Assembly (NCBI RefSeq): GCF_000471905.2 | Contig: NW_006494931.1 | Location: 8,575,093-8,639,092 of the forward strand | Length of the DNA: 64,000 nt | Reading direction: 5' to 3' | DNA from: Amborella trichopoda | Taxonomy: Eukaryota > Streptophyta > Magnoliopsida > Amborellales > Amborellaceae | In this document: positions 11,391 through 24,060 of the stretch, piece by piece | How the letters are laid out: every line of letters begins with the position of its first letter | Position numbering within the stretch: position 1 is the first letter of the stretch | Translations under genes and position numbers: made by a program | Notes under the pieces: model-generated | The model's database searches: none | The model's input: only the letters and a program-made list of their open reading frames with translations | What the model was told of the DNA's origin: nothing

Positions 11391-12559
11391 CCCTAACGCA
11401 TCGAGTCTGGATCTCATCGAGTCTAAAAATCATGACCCAGGATCATAAAAAAGAAAGGTCCAACCCTATGGCCTCAGCTCAGTCTAGATCCAGAAACCTA
11501 GTCATTTCGAGAGGCACCGTCACAATGCTCCCTCACAAATCATCCATAGCACTCGTGTCAACTAAACCTAGTCGTCCAAGCCACCTTCAAGGCCACCATT
11601 TAGAAGTCACAAGCCAACAGGTTGATAAGATTCATAACACCTTGAATAGTCAAGGGGTCAAGCGAGGGGCAATCCTCCAAGACATAAGGGTTAACCTCAA
11701 ATCCAGTTGGCACAACAAGAATAACCCGACCCAAATCTTTGAGTAAACTGATCTCAGCTGTGTGAACTCTGATGGTCAATTAGCAGCCCAACATTCCAGT
11801 CTTGGCAATCAGCCAGTTAGTGGGCGAGTGAGTTCACATACAACTAGGGAAAGTCTACCCAAGCAACCCATCACCAGTAAAGATTAGGGTTTTGATCTAA
11901 CTCTATATAAAGACAATCCTAAGGTGCATTATTACTTTCAAGACCTGCTCAATAGAGGATACACCATCCATTGCATTCAATCCAGGAAAGTCAGGTCAGA
12001 AGCTCAAGCCATAGGCCAAGTCCAACATTTTGGCTCAAACTAGGATAATCCTAGGGCTGTTAGCCTTCCAATTCAACCCACTACAAGCCAAAGGTCTAAT
12101 TCTAATCATCACCCGAGCTCAAGTCTACCTCGTTGGTAGAATCCATTTAGCAATAGCTATGACATTCCTTCACTCTTTCAGTCCAGTGTCGGGGCAAGAG
12201 AATACCCTAGCCCTAAGGATAGATCACGCAATCAAGGTCAGGGGTAGGTAGACCTAGCCACCCGAGGTCAGAGGTCTATTCGTCATAACAGCTTGAGTCG
12301 TCCATCCTAGTTAAGTGGTGATCTTATCCTGCAAGCCTCCTTGAGGACCAAGTTGTGCAACCTCTTAGTGATGGGTATTCTTTGGCCCAATTCAGCTAGG
12401 GTAAGTCTACAAGTTGACAACCGGCACATCAAGTTCAACACAGTCCTAAGGCTCAGTCCTTGGGGAAACTTGCTACATGGGCCCAACAACTAGTTTATAT
12501 GAGCCACATACCACACAGGTTCAATTGACCTTACAACCGAGTCAGCTCACAGCTATAAC

Positions 12560-13500
12560 GACGACTCAATTCGCTAGTATGGAATGCCTCCAAGACTCTT
12601 TAGAGAAAATGAGAATCTGAGATTTCTCAACTCCTAAAGCTTATGTATAAGAAATTCTAAGACACTTAGAAGATCTACCAGTGGGGATTGTGATGCCACA
12701 GTTCAGAAACAGATTTTTAAGGCAAGAGGATCCTGCGGCACACATCAACGCTTACTTATTGATGGTCCACACACTGCGAGACCGATCCAACCAACTTAAG
12801 GTCAGGTTCTCGCATAGCTTATTAGAAGAACCCTTGATGTGGCACTAAAGATTCATGAAGGATGACCCTCAAGCAACTCCTGACGAAATGTTCAGGCAGT
12901 TTTCCTCCCGCTATAGTTGAGGAAGGCCAAGACCCGCCACCCTTGATGAGTTAACTTTCACCAAATAGAAGTCGGGCGAGTCTCCTTCTAACTTTATAAT
13001 CAGCTTCAGAGAGGCCGCTATGCCGGTTGGGTTATTGAAACTCCACTTCTTGAAGCCGTGAAGGTAAGCATGGAATTAGAGAACATGACTCCAGAATACG
13101 TCACGTTCTTTAGTATGGGTGCAGTCCCTTACTCGTTTGATGTTATGCTCAAAAGAATATCACGATATGAGTGAGCCAAGGAAAATAAAGCCACAGTCGA
13201 AAAACCCTCTCAAGAAGGAGAGGTGAACATGATCAAGAAAAGACTAAAATGCAGACTTCCACACAAAGGGAATTCACCTCCATTGATGAGCCTATGACCA
13301 ATGTCCATAAGAAGTTTCTTATGACAAGGCTCATAGAAATACCAGCAGAAGCCAAGATTCCTCCTTCCCATGGAGGCGATACATCTTGATTGTGTGATTG
13401 GCATCAAAACTATGATCATAACACTGAGGAATGTTGAGCTTTCAGACATAGAGTTCAAGATCTCATTAATAAGTGTCAAAAAGGAAGATGTTAATGGAAA
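12560..13500 (+). pseudogene. gag: G gag-like protein, decayed
   Basis: The main frame shows a Retrotrans_gag-like core: HINAYLLMVHTLRDRSNQLK, SHSLLEEPLMWH, DEMFRQFSSRYS, a variable stretch, ESPSNFIISFREAAMPV, then SMELENMTPEY. It is followed near 13398-13440 by a knuckle read CDWHQNYDHNTEEC (C-x2-H-x4-H-x4-C) and VQDLINKCQ, the same arrangement as in Tat gag proteins of T3. At least four in-frame stops and a frameshift break it. It is the only recognisable protein of element G. Confidence 0.72.
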
Positions 13501-15247
13501 AGAAGAATAAAAAACTCTAGATGTCTCGACAAAGAATACTAATGCCAACCTGATTAACTCAGAAGAATCACAAGTTGTGCCCAAACCCGAAGAACCTCCA
13601 CAAAGGCCTTGGAACACAAGAAGAAATCAACTGGAAAGTCCAGTAGATGAAGAACAAAACGAGGATAACCTAACATAGGAGTTAATGACTAAGGATATTC
13701 ATTATCAAAGCTGTGAGGATGATTTTAGCTCCAAGCCCATAACCGAAGAAAGGGGAAAAGAAAGGGGTATCACATATAGAATTCCACTCCAAGATACACT
13801 CTCTAAAAGTCATTAACAATGAGAACAACTCCGATAACTGGAGCACTACCATATCAAGAGAATTCATCCTGTGGAGAACAACTTCCCAATGGAATAGAAA
13901 GCCCTGCAAGGGCAACCCCATCAAAATATTCAATAAGGGAAAACTCTTCTCAAGAAGAGGCTATAATAGGGGCAACTAATGAGATTGAACCCTTGTTTGT
14001 TGATTCCCCACACGTCATAAGGTCGTTTAATATAACAGGGGCAACTGATTCCCAACATGCCGTAAGGCCATCTAATACCAACTCAACCACTCATCTTGTG
14101 TGAGAGTCTCACCTAAGCTCGAGCCCTGAGAAGGAGTTTACTACGGAGTTAACCTCCAAAAAGCAACACACAATTTACAATGAAAAAGAAAACTGAAAAG
14201 GAGTTGGGTAATTAGTCGTCCTCTTGCAAATAACCAAATGAGGCATTCATGCCTCACACTCCAAGTACTCCATTAATGGGAAACCATGATTAGCCTATCT
14301 GTCGATACAAAAGACTGAGGCATTAGGAAACTAAGAGTGAGTTTTAGTCTTAAAATCAAGGTTCAAGTGGAGCAGTTTAAAGGAAAAGTTCAACGGAGAT
14401 TCAAGAACCATTGTTAAAGAGATTTTGGATGCTAACTTGGGTCAAGGGAAATCAGATGATAACCGATATTAGAACCTCCCTGCCACTTGGAGGAGGGAAA
14501 GATGATCGAATTTCTACATGATCTTAGGATGAATTGTTGCAAAAAAAAAAAGAAAAAAAGGGCACCTCAACTCTTTTTCTTCCTCTTCCCCCTCTTCCTT
14601 TGTCATTGTTTTCATCTTAAAAAAAAAAAAAATTCCGCTGGGCTGAAAATTTGAAAGGAATCCCAAGTGTTGGAAAAAAGGCTACCAGGCTAAACACCTG
14701 AGAGGGACCCAGAAGCTACAAAAAAAAAAAAAAAAAAAATCCGCTAGGCTGAAAATCCGAAAGGAACCCTAAGCGTTAGAAAAAAGGTTATTGGGCTGAA
14801 CACTCGAAAGGGACCTCGGGGCGATGAAAAAGATGAAGTTTATTTCCTTCCTTCTATTCTCCAGAGTCCTTTCTCTCTAAACATCTTCTCCTCCTCCCCC
14901 TGAGTCAAAGAGGTGTTAAAAGAAAATCAATAAGAATTAGGCTGACGAAACATTGTTAAGACCTAGATCGTCTGTAACTTCGAAAGGTGAGTGGTGGAGG
15001 AACGAAATCGGAAATCCAAAGAAATTCTGAACACCTAGAGGCAGTATCCTGTATTTTCAAGACTTTGTTTTGCTCAAAAATCCAGAGAGATCTTCTTGAA
15101 TTGCAATACAAGAATTGAGGTTGGGAGGATAAAGAAATACTTGATGATTCCTCATCCCGATGATTCAAGCAAGGACCCGATACGCTCACAAGTGGCTAAA
15201 CTGTAAAACCTACGTTAAAAGAAAACCACCCCCGAGGAAGGGCAGCA
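13501..15247 (+). other. G 3' internal region, no recognisable gene
   Basis: No pol motif is found here. There is an unfamiliar 94-codon open frame at 13819-14103 (acidic, Ser/Thr/Asn-rich, perhaps a gag tail), A-rich tracts at 14540-14560, 14620-14632 and 14719-14740, and a duplicated block at 14633-14823. The remainder, 14824-15247, shows nothing identifiable. Confidence 0.55.
14633..14823 (+). repeat. About 105-bp direct repeat, two units
   Basis: Both units contain TCCGCT(G/A)GGCTGAAAAT, GAAAGGAA(T/C)CC(C/T)AAG, AAAAAAGG and GGCT(A/G)AACAC, and are separated by a poly-A run. The duplication probably arose through slippage between A tracts. Confidence 0.75.
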
Positions 15248-15396
<149 letters not shown>

Positions 15397-16133
15397 AAAC
15401 TCCACAGTCGCATGAGTAAAACTGCAGACTACATCATCCATCGCTGCATGACATTAAACTTCTTAAAGGGCTCTATGATTGCAGGAGCTAAAACTGTTAA
15501 CTCAAATTTTTTTTTGGAAATATCTTTCTCATTTCAAATATGTCTTATGTCTTCAAAAACTTTAATTTCTTTGTTAAAATCGTGACCTGTCCAAGTTCTG
15601 GGTTCTATTTTACAATTCCCCCTTGTTTTCAAAATTTCTAAAAAGGACTTTAAAAAATGAAAGAGCATGGGCACCCATATATGATGATTACCATGTTGCT
15701 ACGATTACCGTGTTGCTAGCTCGTCTCTCTCTTCGGAATTGGCCAGACAAGTCTCTTCCTATAGAAAGCCTTTTCCTAAAGAAAGCCTTAGGAAACCCTA
15801 AGGAAATCAAAGAAGATGCCAAAGTTAAAAAAATTCAAATTGTGAACCTAAAGTTAAGTGGCATGGCAAGAACATTCAACTCAAGTTTCAAGCTTGTGTA
15901 ACTCATTGGACAACTCATGCCAAAAACCCTAGGACGAAAATTCCATAGGTGGGTGAGCTCGGTGTGCACAATGACTTGGAGAGATTAGTTGGTGTGCCCT
16001 CTGACCACATGACGTCAAGAAAAAATGTAAAATCTTTGCATTATCTTTGACGTTCACCTGCCCCTCGAAGGACAGGGAACGCTAAAGATTGTCTACTTCT
16101 TTGCCACTCACTTGTCCCTCGAAGGACAGGGAG

Positions 16134-16149
16134 TGCCAAAGAGGGGCAA
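16134..16149 (+). other. G polypurine tract, first copy
   Basis: GCCAAAGAGGGGCAA directly precedes the truncated LTR copy at 16150. The second copy, GTCAAAGAGGGACAAT at 16871-16886, precedes the complete 3' LTR. It would prime plus-strand DNA synthesis. Confidence 0.75.
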
Positions 16150-16547
16150 TGGCAGACACCCCACTTTAAATCTGAAAAATTCGGTGGTTTTCTAACCAAA
16201 CTGTCTTAGTAAACCCAAATCCATAGTCCACAAAAACTACCCTATGACCTAGAACCATTATGCCTACCAAGAACCCGGCAGATACCTTGTTTTTACCCGC
16301 AATCCTGCAAACGCCTTATTTTACTAAAACAATCACCAAAAATAGTAAAATAACTCTCTTTAACCCAAATATTCTTTGAGAGCTTCACAATAAGCTAAAC
16401 TACATACTTGAGTTGAAAATTTTCAATTTCGATCAATTTTAGCTTCGGCGACACACCTAGTGTCGCCCAACTCAGACTGGGTGACTGCTTTGTGCCGCCT
16501 ACTAGACTAGGCGACACACTATGTGTCTCCTAACCCAGTTTGCCCCT
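16150..16547 (+). repeat. G truncated 3' LTR copy
   Basis: This matches the first part of the G LTR (starting TGGCAGACACCCC) and stops at the duplication breakpoint, where sequence returns to the internal region. Confidence 0.85.
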
Positions 16548-16886
16548 AAGATGCCAGGGTTAAAAAAATTCAAATTGTGAAACCTCTAAAGTTAAGTGGT
16601 ATGGTTACAAAATTCAACTCGAGTTTCAAGCTTGTGTAACTCATCGATATCTCACGCCGAAACCCTAGGATGAAAATGCCCTAGGTGGGTGAGCTTGGTG
16701 AGCACAATGACTTAGAGGGATTAGTTGGTGTGCCCTCTGACCACATGACGTCAGGAAAAAATCTAAAATCTCTGCATTATCTTTGACGTTCACTTGCCCC
16801 TCGAAGGACAGGGAACGCCAAAGAGTGTTTACTTCTTTTCCACTCATCTGTCCCTCAAAGGACAGGAAGTGTCAAAGAGGGACAAT

Positions 16887-18121
16887 CGTCGACACACCAT
16901 TTTAAATCTGGAAAATTCTATGGTCCCTTAGGACCACACTGTCTTAGTAAACCCAAATCCATAGTCCACACAACCTACCCTGTGACTTAGAACCATTCTG
17001 TCTACTCAGAACCTTGCAGATACCCTGTTTTGACCCACAATCCTACAGACGCCTTGTTTTACTAAAACAGTCACTAAAAATAGTAAAATGACTCTTTTTG
17101 ACCCAAAATTTTATTGAGAGCTTCACAACAGCCTGAACTATACACCTGAGTTGAAAATTTTCAATTTCGGTCAATTTTATCTTAGGAAACACACCTAGTG
17201 TCGCCCAACTCAGACTAGGCGACATGCTTTGTGCCGCCCACCAGACTGGGCAACACAACCCAGTTTTGCCTGCAATCTTTCGTTTTTGGCAAGACAACTC
17301 ATTGGTCAGTCTTGAGTAGAAAGTTGCTATTTTGGGCATCCTGATCAGAGCAACACTATCAGTGTCGCCCAGCCTAGACTTCTCGAAAATGACAGTTTTT
17401 GCATAAGAATGACCCCCTCCCATTTTGGGCCAACTTTCCCTCAATTTACCCAAATTTGGTTGGGCGACATTGCCAGTGTCGCCCAGACCTGGAACCCTAG
17501 AAAGGTAGTCAAGGGTTGGCAATTACCTCGTGATGGAAAGTTTCCCCTGTTCCAAATAATTTCAGTGTATAAAACCTCATTTTCATGACTGTTTGAGGGG
17601 CCCTGGACCTCTTAACTTTGTGAGCTTATGAAACCCTAATCTACAAAACCCTAACCCTAAGCCAGAGAAACCTTAACCTAGACCTAAGGAACCCTAGTTC
17701 TTCAATCATCTCTAGGGAACAACAACCCTTTTAAATCAGAGATCTTTTGGTCAACTTCTGAATCAGAGAGGCAAATAGGACGCCAGTTCTGATACGGGCG
17801 AGCCCTCGAAGGCTCGGGGGTCTCGAACCATCCAGCTTAGTATTGTTCTCTTACCCTTTCTTTCTTCTTCTTCTTACTGTTTCGATTTTATTTTGATTAA
17901 TTTTGGTTAGTTTGCTGCTTTGAACTCGTGTTGTAATGTTGTGGATCATGCCAGCTCTGCCACAGATCTGAGAGCTGATCTACTCGTTTCTGGACAGATC
18001 TGGCCTCAGATCTGAATTCGATTTGTCCCACTTTATCTATCACATTATTTTTTATCTGTTTAAGATGTCAAAATTTGAGGGATCTTCCTCTGAAGATCTA
18101 TTTGATTTTGCCCTGTGAACA
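16887..18121 (+). repeat. G 3' LTR
   Basis: It aligns with 8008-9315; the first base of TG is mutated to C, and it ends TGTGAACA directly before the AGAAG target duplication. The TATA box is at 17568-17574. Confidence 0.92.
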
Positions 18122-18330
18122 AGAAGATATGTTTAGCTTTGATCTTTGCAGTATAGAAGCTCAAACAATCTTTGCTTGCACACCTGGTTCAGCTCATCTC
18201 ATAGGCAAACCCTATTAAATTTCTCTTGTCATGCCCTTGTCAGTCGGGACAACTATGGTCGTTACTCCTCATGGAGTTCGACATTACATATGTGCCGCAA
18301 AAAGCTGTTAAAGGTCAAGCCCTTGCAGAT
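18122..18330 (+). pseudogene. pol: T1 gypsy RNase H, second half
   Basis: After the G element the frame resumes at ICLALIFAV, followed by KLKQSLLAHLVQLIS, NPIKFLLSCPCQSG, LLLMEFDITYVPQKAVKGQA. These match the T4 RNase H end (59400-59700, minus strand). Two stops are present. Confidence 0.92.
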
Positions 18331-18930
18331 TTCTTGGCTGCATAACCTCTCCTAACAGATTTTCCTTTATTTGATTATTTACCAAATGAAGAGGTGTTTC
18401 ATACTGAAGATTCATATGAGTGGAAGGTGCATTTTGATGGGCATTTCAATCCGAAAGAGGAGGCGCTGGAGTAGTTTCTCCACCCCCCATGATGGCCTTG
18501 TCCCATTATCATTTTCTCTCCTAGAGATAGAGTCGCATAACGAAGCAAAGTATAGGCTTGGAGATTGCTTCTCATATGAATTTGAAAATCTTGACCATTT
18601 ATAAAGATTCAGAATTGGTCATCAGGAGCTCAAAGGGATGTATGATGTAAGGAAGGATAAGCACAAACCTTACTTCAATATTGCCAAGTCCCTAATGATA
18701 GAGTTTGAAGAGATTGCTCTGAAGCATGTACTGCGAAGGCTTAATGCACAAGTCGAAACACTTGCCAAATTAGGAGCAACCTTTCAGATTCCGTTAAAAG
18801 AGCCTAGATCAGTATGGGTCGCAATATGGTTTATCAAGAAACTTGACAATAATGAGATGCAGTTGTTTGAGAATCATCTCCTTCACCCATTTGGGGCATT
18901 AATTGCAGCTGAGAGAACTTTGTAGATGTC
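18331..18930 (+). pseudogene. pol: T1 second (archaeal-type) RNase H
   Basis: The sequence reads LADFLAA, then LPNEEVFHTEDSYEWKVHFDG with the first Asp of the RNase H core, a broken middle, NEAKY, then a segment ending HVLRRLNAQVETLAKLGATF, equivalent to the HIPRRLNSQVDALAK motif of T4. An additional RNase H between gypsy RNase H and integrase is the hallmark of the Tat clade. Several frameshifts and stops make it nonfunctional. Confidence 0.85.
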
Positions 18931-18959
18931 AAGAAGTTCTCAGAGACCTCCTCCTTCGA

Positions 18960-20190
18960 CTGAAGAAGAAGAAGAGACATAATCTCAAGAACCCTCATGC
19001 GTAGAAGTAGAACCAGTAACAGACTGGTGTATTCTTATAAAGGATTACCTGCAGCATAATCAGCTCCTTGATAGCCCCTCTGAACATAACAAAATAAGGA
19101 GATCAGCCACTCGGTATGTGTGTCGTGATGACATCTTGTTCCGAATCCCTCACAATGGTATGCTACTTAGGTGCATCGATCAGAAAGATGCAAACCTCAC
19201 GCTCAGAGAAGTTCATGCCGGATTTTGCGAAATGCATCAATTGGATCCTAAGCCTTATGACAGAATTGTCAGGATAGGCTATTATCGGCCTACTATGAAT
19301 GTTGATTCTCTTATGTTCACAAGGAACTATTCAACTCAGATTCATTCAAGCTCCTGAACCTCTTCACCCAACAGTAGCATTGTGGCCCTTCGCTCAATAG
19401 GGTATGAACATTGTGGGGCCTATTGACCCACCATCCTTTTCAGGGCAAGTATAAGCCACAGACTATTTCTCCAAATGGGCAGAAGCCATCCCTCTCAAGA
19501 AAGTAGAACTTGCAGTGACCAACTTTGTATGTCAACATATCATATATAGATTCGGTGTGCCTGATCGGATCACCTTAGAAATGGCCCTCAATTTTGAAGC
19601 CATCATATTGACCGCTTGGTCAACCAGTTCAGGTTTCAGTGGAAATATTCAACCATGTACCATCCAAGAGCTAATGGTTTGGTCAAAGCTTTCAACAAAC
19701 CCTTTGTGATGCTTTAAGAAAGTCTATTTCTGACACCAAGAGGCTTTAACATGAAAGACTCTCTGAAGTTCTATGGGCCTACCACATTAAAGCTCAAGGT
19801 CCCTTAGAAATACAATTTCCCTCACTTAGAATAGCTCTTCATTATAGGATAACAAATGAAGAACGGGCTGCTCTTCATTGTCAAGAGCTTCAAAAACTTG
19901 ACGAAAATAGGTTGCAGGCACAGCAAAATCTTGAAATTCACAAGGAACATATGCAGCGAGCTTTTGATAAGTTGATCAAAATATGGTCGTTTGTGAAAGG
20001 AGAATTGGTCTTGACAGTAAGAAGACCAATCGTCACTCATGGTCGAACTAAAAAGTTCGAATTGAAATGGGAAGTTCCTTTTGTGGTGAAAAAGGCTTTT
20101 CCTAGTGGGGCCTATATATCGATTAACAATGATGGCAAAGAAGCTATGCCCCCAATCAATGGAAGATACTTGAAAAAATATTATTCATAA
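18960..20190 (+). pseudogene. pol: T1 integrase
   Basis: The N-terminal zinc domain is partly seen (LREVHAGFCEMHQ, IGYYRPTM). Core: GMNIVGPI where GMDIVGP is usual, YFSKWAEAIPLKKVE, the second Asp box lost (RITLEMALNF), and YHPRANGLVKAFNK where catalytic Glu is expected but Lys is read. The C-terminal part, 19912-20190, ends VRRPIVTHGRTKKFELKWEV, INGRYLKKYYS and a stop. T4 integrase also has Lys at the Glu position. Confidence 0.88.
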
Positions 20191-20790
20191 CAACGGTCCA
20201 AGCCACAACAAAACCTTAAACTGCATGGCAACTGTCCAAACCCCATGACCTTAAACTGCATGGCAACGATCCAAGCCGCGTGACCTTAAATTGCACGGCA
20301 ACGGTCCAAGCTGCACGACCTTAAATTGCATGGTAACGGTCCAAGCCGCACGACATTAGCTGCAGGAAAACAGTCCAAGCCGCATGACCTTAAACTGCAT
20401 GGCAATGGTCCAAGTTATACGACCTTAAACTATAGCACACATCCTGGCTGCACGACGATAAACTACTCAGTCCAAGTTATATGACCCTAAACTATAGCGC
20501 ACGTCATAACCGCATGACGTTAAACTGCTTCACACGATGGTCCAAGTTATACGACTTTAAACTATAGCACACGTCCTCGCCGCATGACGTTAAACTACTT
20601 CGCATAATGGTCCAAGCCATACGACCCTAAACTATAAGCATACGACTTAGTGGCACGACGTTAAATCGGTCTCGAAGGTATGACCCTAAAACTACCTCCA
20701 CACGGCCTTGTTGGATGACCTTAAAACACACCAACTCTATGGTCACGGTGGCATGACCTTAAAACTACTTCCTCAAGAAAGATGGACATG
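20191..20790 (+). repeat. T1 3' minisatellite, TGACCTTAAACT family
   Basis: Starting at the integrase stop, about 14 irregular units of 35-60 bp carry (C/T)GACCTTAAACT(G/A)(C/T)A and GGTCCAAG. The reverse complement of the same repeat fills 28880-30480 in T3 and 56460-56940 in T4, always downstream of the coding region in each element's own direction. Confidence 0.85.
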
Positions 20791-22160
<1,370 letters not shown>

Positions 22161-22164
22161 TTAT

Positions 22165-22492
22165 AAGTCTCTGACTGCGTCTAGCCGTAGGTCAGTCATG
22201 TAGCATTTATCTTACCTAACGTCACGTCCTCTGACTGCGGTCAGTTTCATGGCGTTTAGCCTCCCTGACATCACTTTCTCTGGTCGCGGGTCAATCTCAT
22301 GGCATTTCGCCTCCCTGGATTCACTTCCTCTAACTGCAGGTCAATCTCACTACATTTCATCTCCCTGGCATTGCTTCCCCTGACCTTGGGTCAATCTCAT
22401 AGTGTTTCGCCTCCCAGGCATCGCTTCCTCTACTTGTGTCTAACTGCGGGTCAATCTTATAGCATTTTGCCTCCTTGACGTTTGACCGCGGG
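22165..22492 (+). repeat. About 60-bp tandem repeat, five to six units
   Basis: Units share CTCTGACTGCGGGTCA, ATCTCATGGCATTT and GCCTCCCTGGC phrases. The array is cut at 22492 by the start of the B element LTR, inside a GACCGCGGG phrase. It likely belongs to the T1 LTR. Confidence 0.7.
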
Positions 22493-23362
22493 TGTAAGGA
22501 CCGAGACTTTTCTGGGGTAATTATAATATGCTGGCGAGTCAATTGTGAGAGTGGACTGACACACATTGAGAGCGTTGATGGATGAGTGCGTTGTTGAGCG
22601 CGGGGGATAAGTGTGCACTGGCAAGAGCGGGTGGACGAACGCGCATTGAGAGCACAGACGATTGAGTACCGCTATTGAGTGCGGGTGGCTTATGGTTGTC
22701 TAGGGGTGCTTCTTCTCTCTCATGCTTTCTCTCTCTCTCTCTCTTAATGCATCAGTGCCATGTGGCACATGCATGCTTCCACCCCATCATTGTGTTTCTC
22801 ATGCTTGCTCTCTCTCTCTTCATGCATGAGTGTCATGTGGCATATGCATGCTTCCACCATCTATGTTTATTTATACTCCACACCCACTCATGAATTTGGG
22901 TTTTCTCTCTCTCTAGTCACTACCCCTTTCACCCACATTCTCCCTCTCCACCCTAAAGCCTTTTAAACCTCCCCAAGCTTTAATCCCTTATGCTTGAACC
23001 CAATCCTTTGGAGTTTGGCATTCAAGGTGAAGCTGGTGGAACACTTTAGAATTTCAATTTGAGTAGGTAAGTGGATCTAGTTTCCATGACTTCATGTTTA
23101 TGTTAATGCATGTTTCCTTACCTAATCAAGATTGAAATTCGAATATGGGTGTGAGTGTGAGTGCATGTTATTAAAATTCTTCTAAAGAGCTTTCTAATTT
23201 CTAAAATTGTGGTCCCTATTTGAGAGATTATTAAGTTAACTTGAACCTCAGCTTAGACCATGAATTTTGGTGGGTCAGTAGCCCATTGAATTTATTTCGG
23301 CATGGAAAAGACCCTTGTTATCATCTTATTTGATTTGAAAGTTATTAACCATTTTCTTGCCT
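22493..23362 (+). mobile_element. B element 5' LTR, 3'-truncated
   Basis: It starts TGTAAGGACCGAGA and aligns with 40425 to about 41290 (TGTAAGAACCGAGA) over the whole length, including a Myc of CATGCATG-containing direct repeats, a TTATTTATACTCC TATA region near 22867, and the block GTAGGTAAGTGGATCTAG. It ends abruptly at about 23362, where RNase H coding sequence follows. The rest of the LTR, PBS, gag, PR and RT are missing. Confidence 0.85.
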
Positions 23363-24060
23363 GAAGAATGTGAAGTTTGTGTGGTCTGATGATTGTGAAA
23401 AGAGCTTCCAGGAACTAAAGAAGAGGCTCACCATGGCTCCGATACTGACCATACCCGAAGGAAATGAGGACTTTGCAGTTTACACCGATGCCTCTCACAA
23501 ATGGCTCGGATGTGTACTGATGCAACGAGGGAAGGTCATTGCATATGCCTCCAAGCAGTTGAAGCTGCATGAGCAGAATTATTTGACCCATGGTTTGGAG
23601 TTTGCGGCTATTGTTTTCACCCTAAAAATCTAGAGACACTATCTCTATGGAGTTAAATTTAAGGCATTAACGGACCATAAGAGCCTCAAGTACTTGTTCT
23701 CCTAGAAGGATTTGAACATTAGGTAAAGGAGATGGCTGAACCTATTGAACGATTATGATTATGCCATCCAATATCACCGAGCAAGACTAATGTGGTAGCA
23801 GATGCTCTGAGTAGGAAGCTCGTGGCATCAGTGGCTCATCTAATGATCCAAGAGACAAAGTTGTTAAAAGATATAATGGGTTGCCATCTAGCTCCGCGCC
23901 TCTGCCCCTTAATAATGAAGTGGGTATGACTTCTTGCATAAGGGTGGAACCCCAACTTATTCAACAGGTACAGCTGGCTCAAAAGAAGGACCCTCAACTC
24001 ATGAAGATTGTGGAGGAGATGAAGCTAAGAAAGAAAGACGGATTCTCTAAGCAGTGACGA
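23363..24060 (+). pseudogene. pol: B element RNase H and connection
   Basis: The chromovirus-like sequence [66 protein letters not shown] is followed by a stop, then KALTDHKSLKYLFS. The RNase H acids Asp (YTDAS) and Asp (TDHKS) are visible; the Glu is in HGLEF. The tail QLAQKKDPQLMKI leads into integrase. It is distinct from the Tat elements and has several stops. Confidence 0.9.

Larger units (their letters stand above)
9337..12559 (+). other. G leader, noncoding
   Basis: There is no recognisable protein here. It holds AT-rich stretches with A/T homopolymers (9600-9770, 9930-10135), the palindromic GGCGACAC motifs (9480-9850), a degenerate repeat field (10750-11390), and a 104-codon open frame at 11432-11746 that is Ser/Gln/His-rich and unlike known families; this last could be a decayed gag N-terminus, since gag motifs follow. 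The frame at 10137-10373 shows nothing recognisable. Confidence 0.6.
15813..17270 (+). repeat. 735-bp tandem duplication across internal/LTR border
   Basis: 15813-16547 and 16548 to about 17270 are direct copies. Both start AAGATGCC, contain the same end of the internal region (AAAAAAATTCAAATTGTGAA, GTTTCAAGCTTGTGTAACTC, the GACATGACGTCA-like block), a polypurine tract, and the first about 400 bases of the LTR. The result is one truncated and one complete 3' LTR in tandem. The 92-codon frame at 15623-15901 runs into the first copy and has no recognisable product. Confidence 0.9.
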
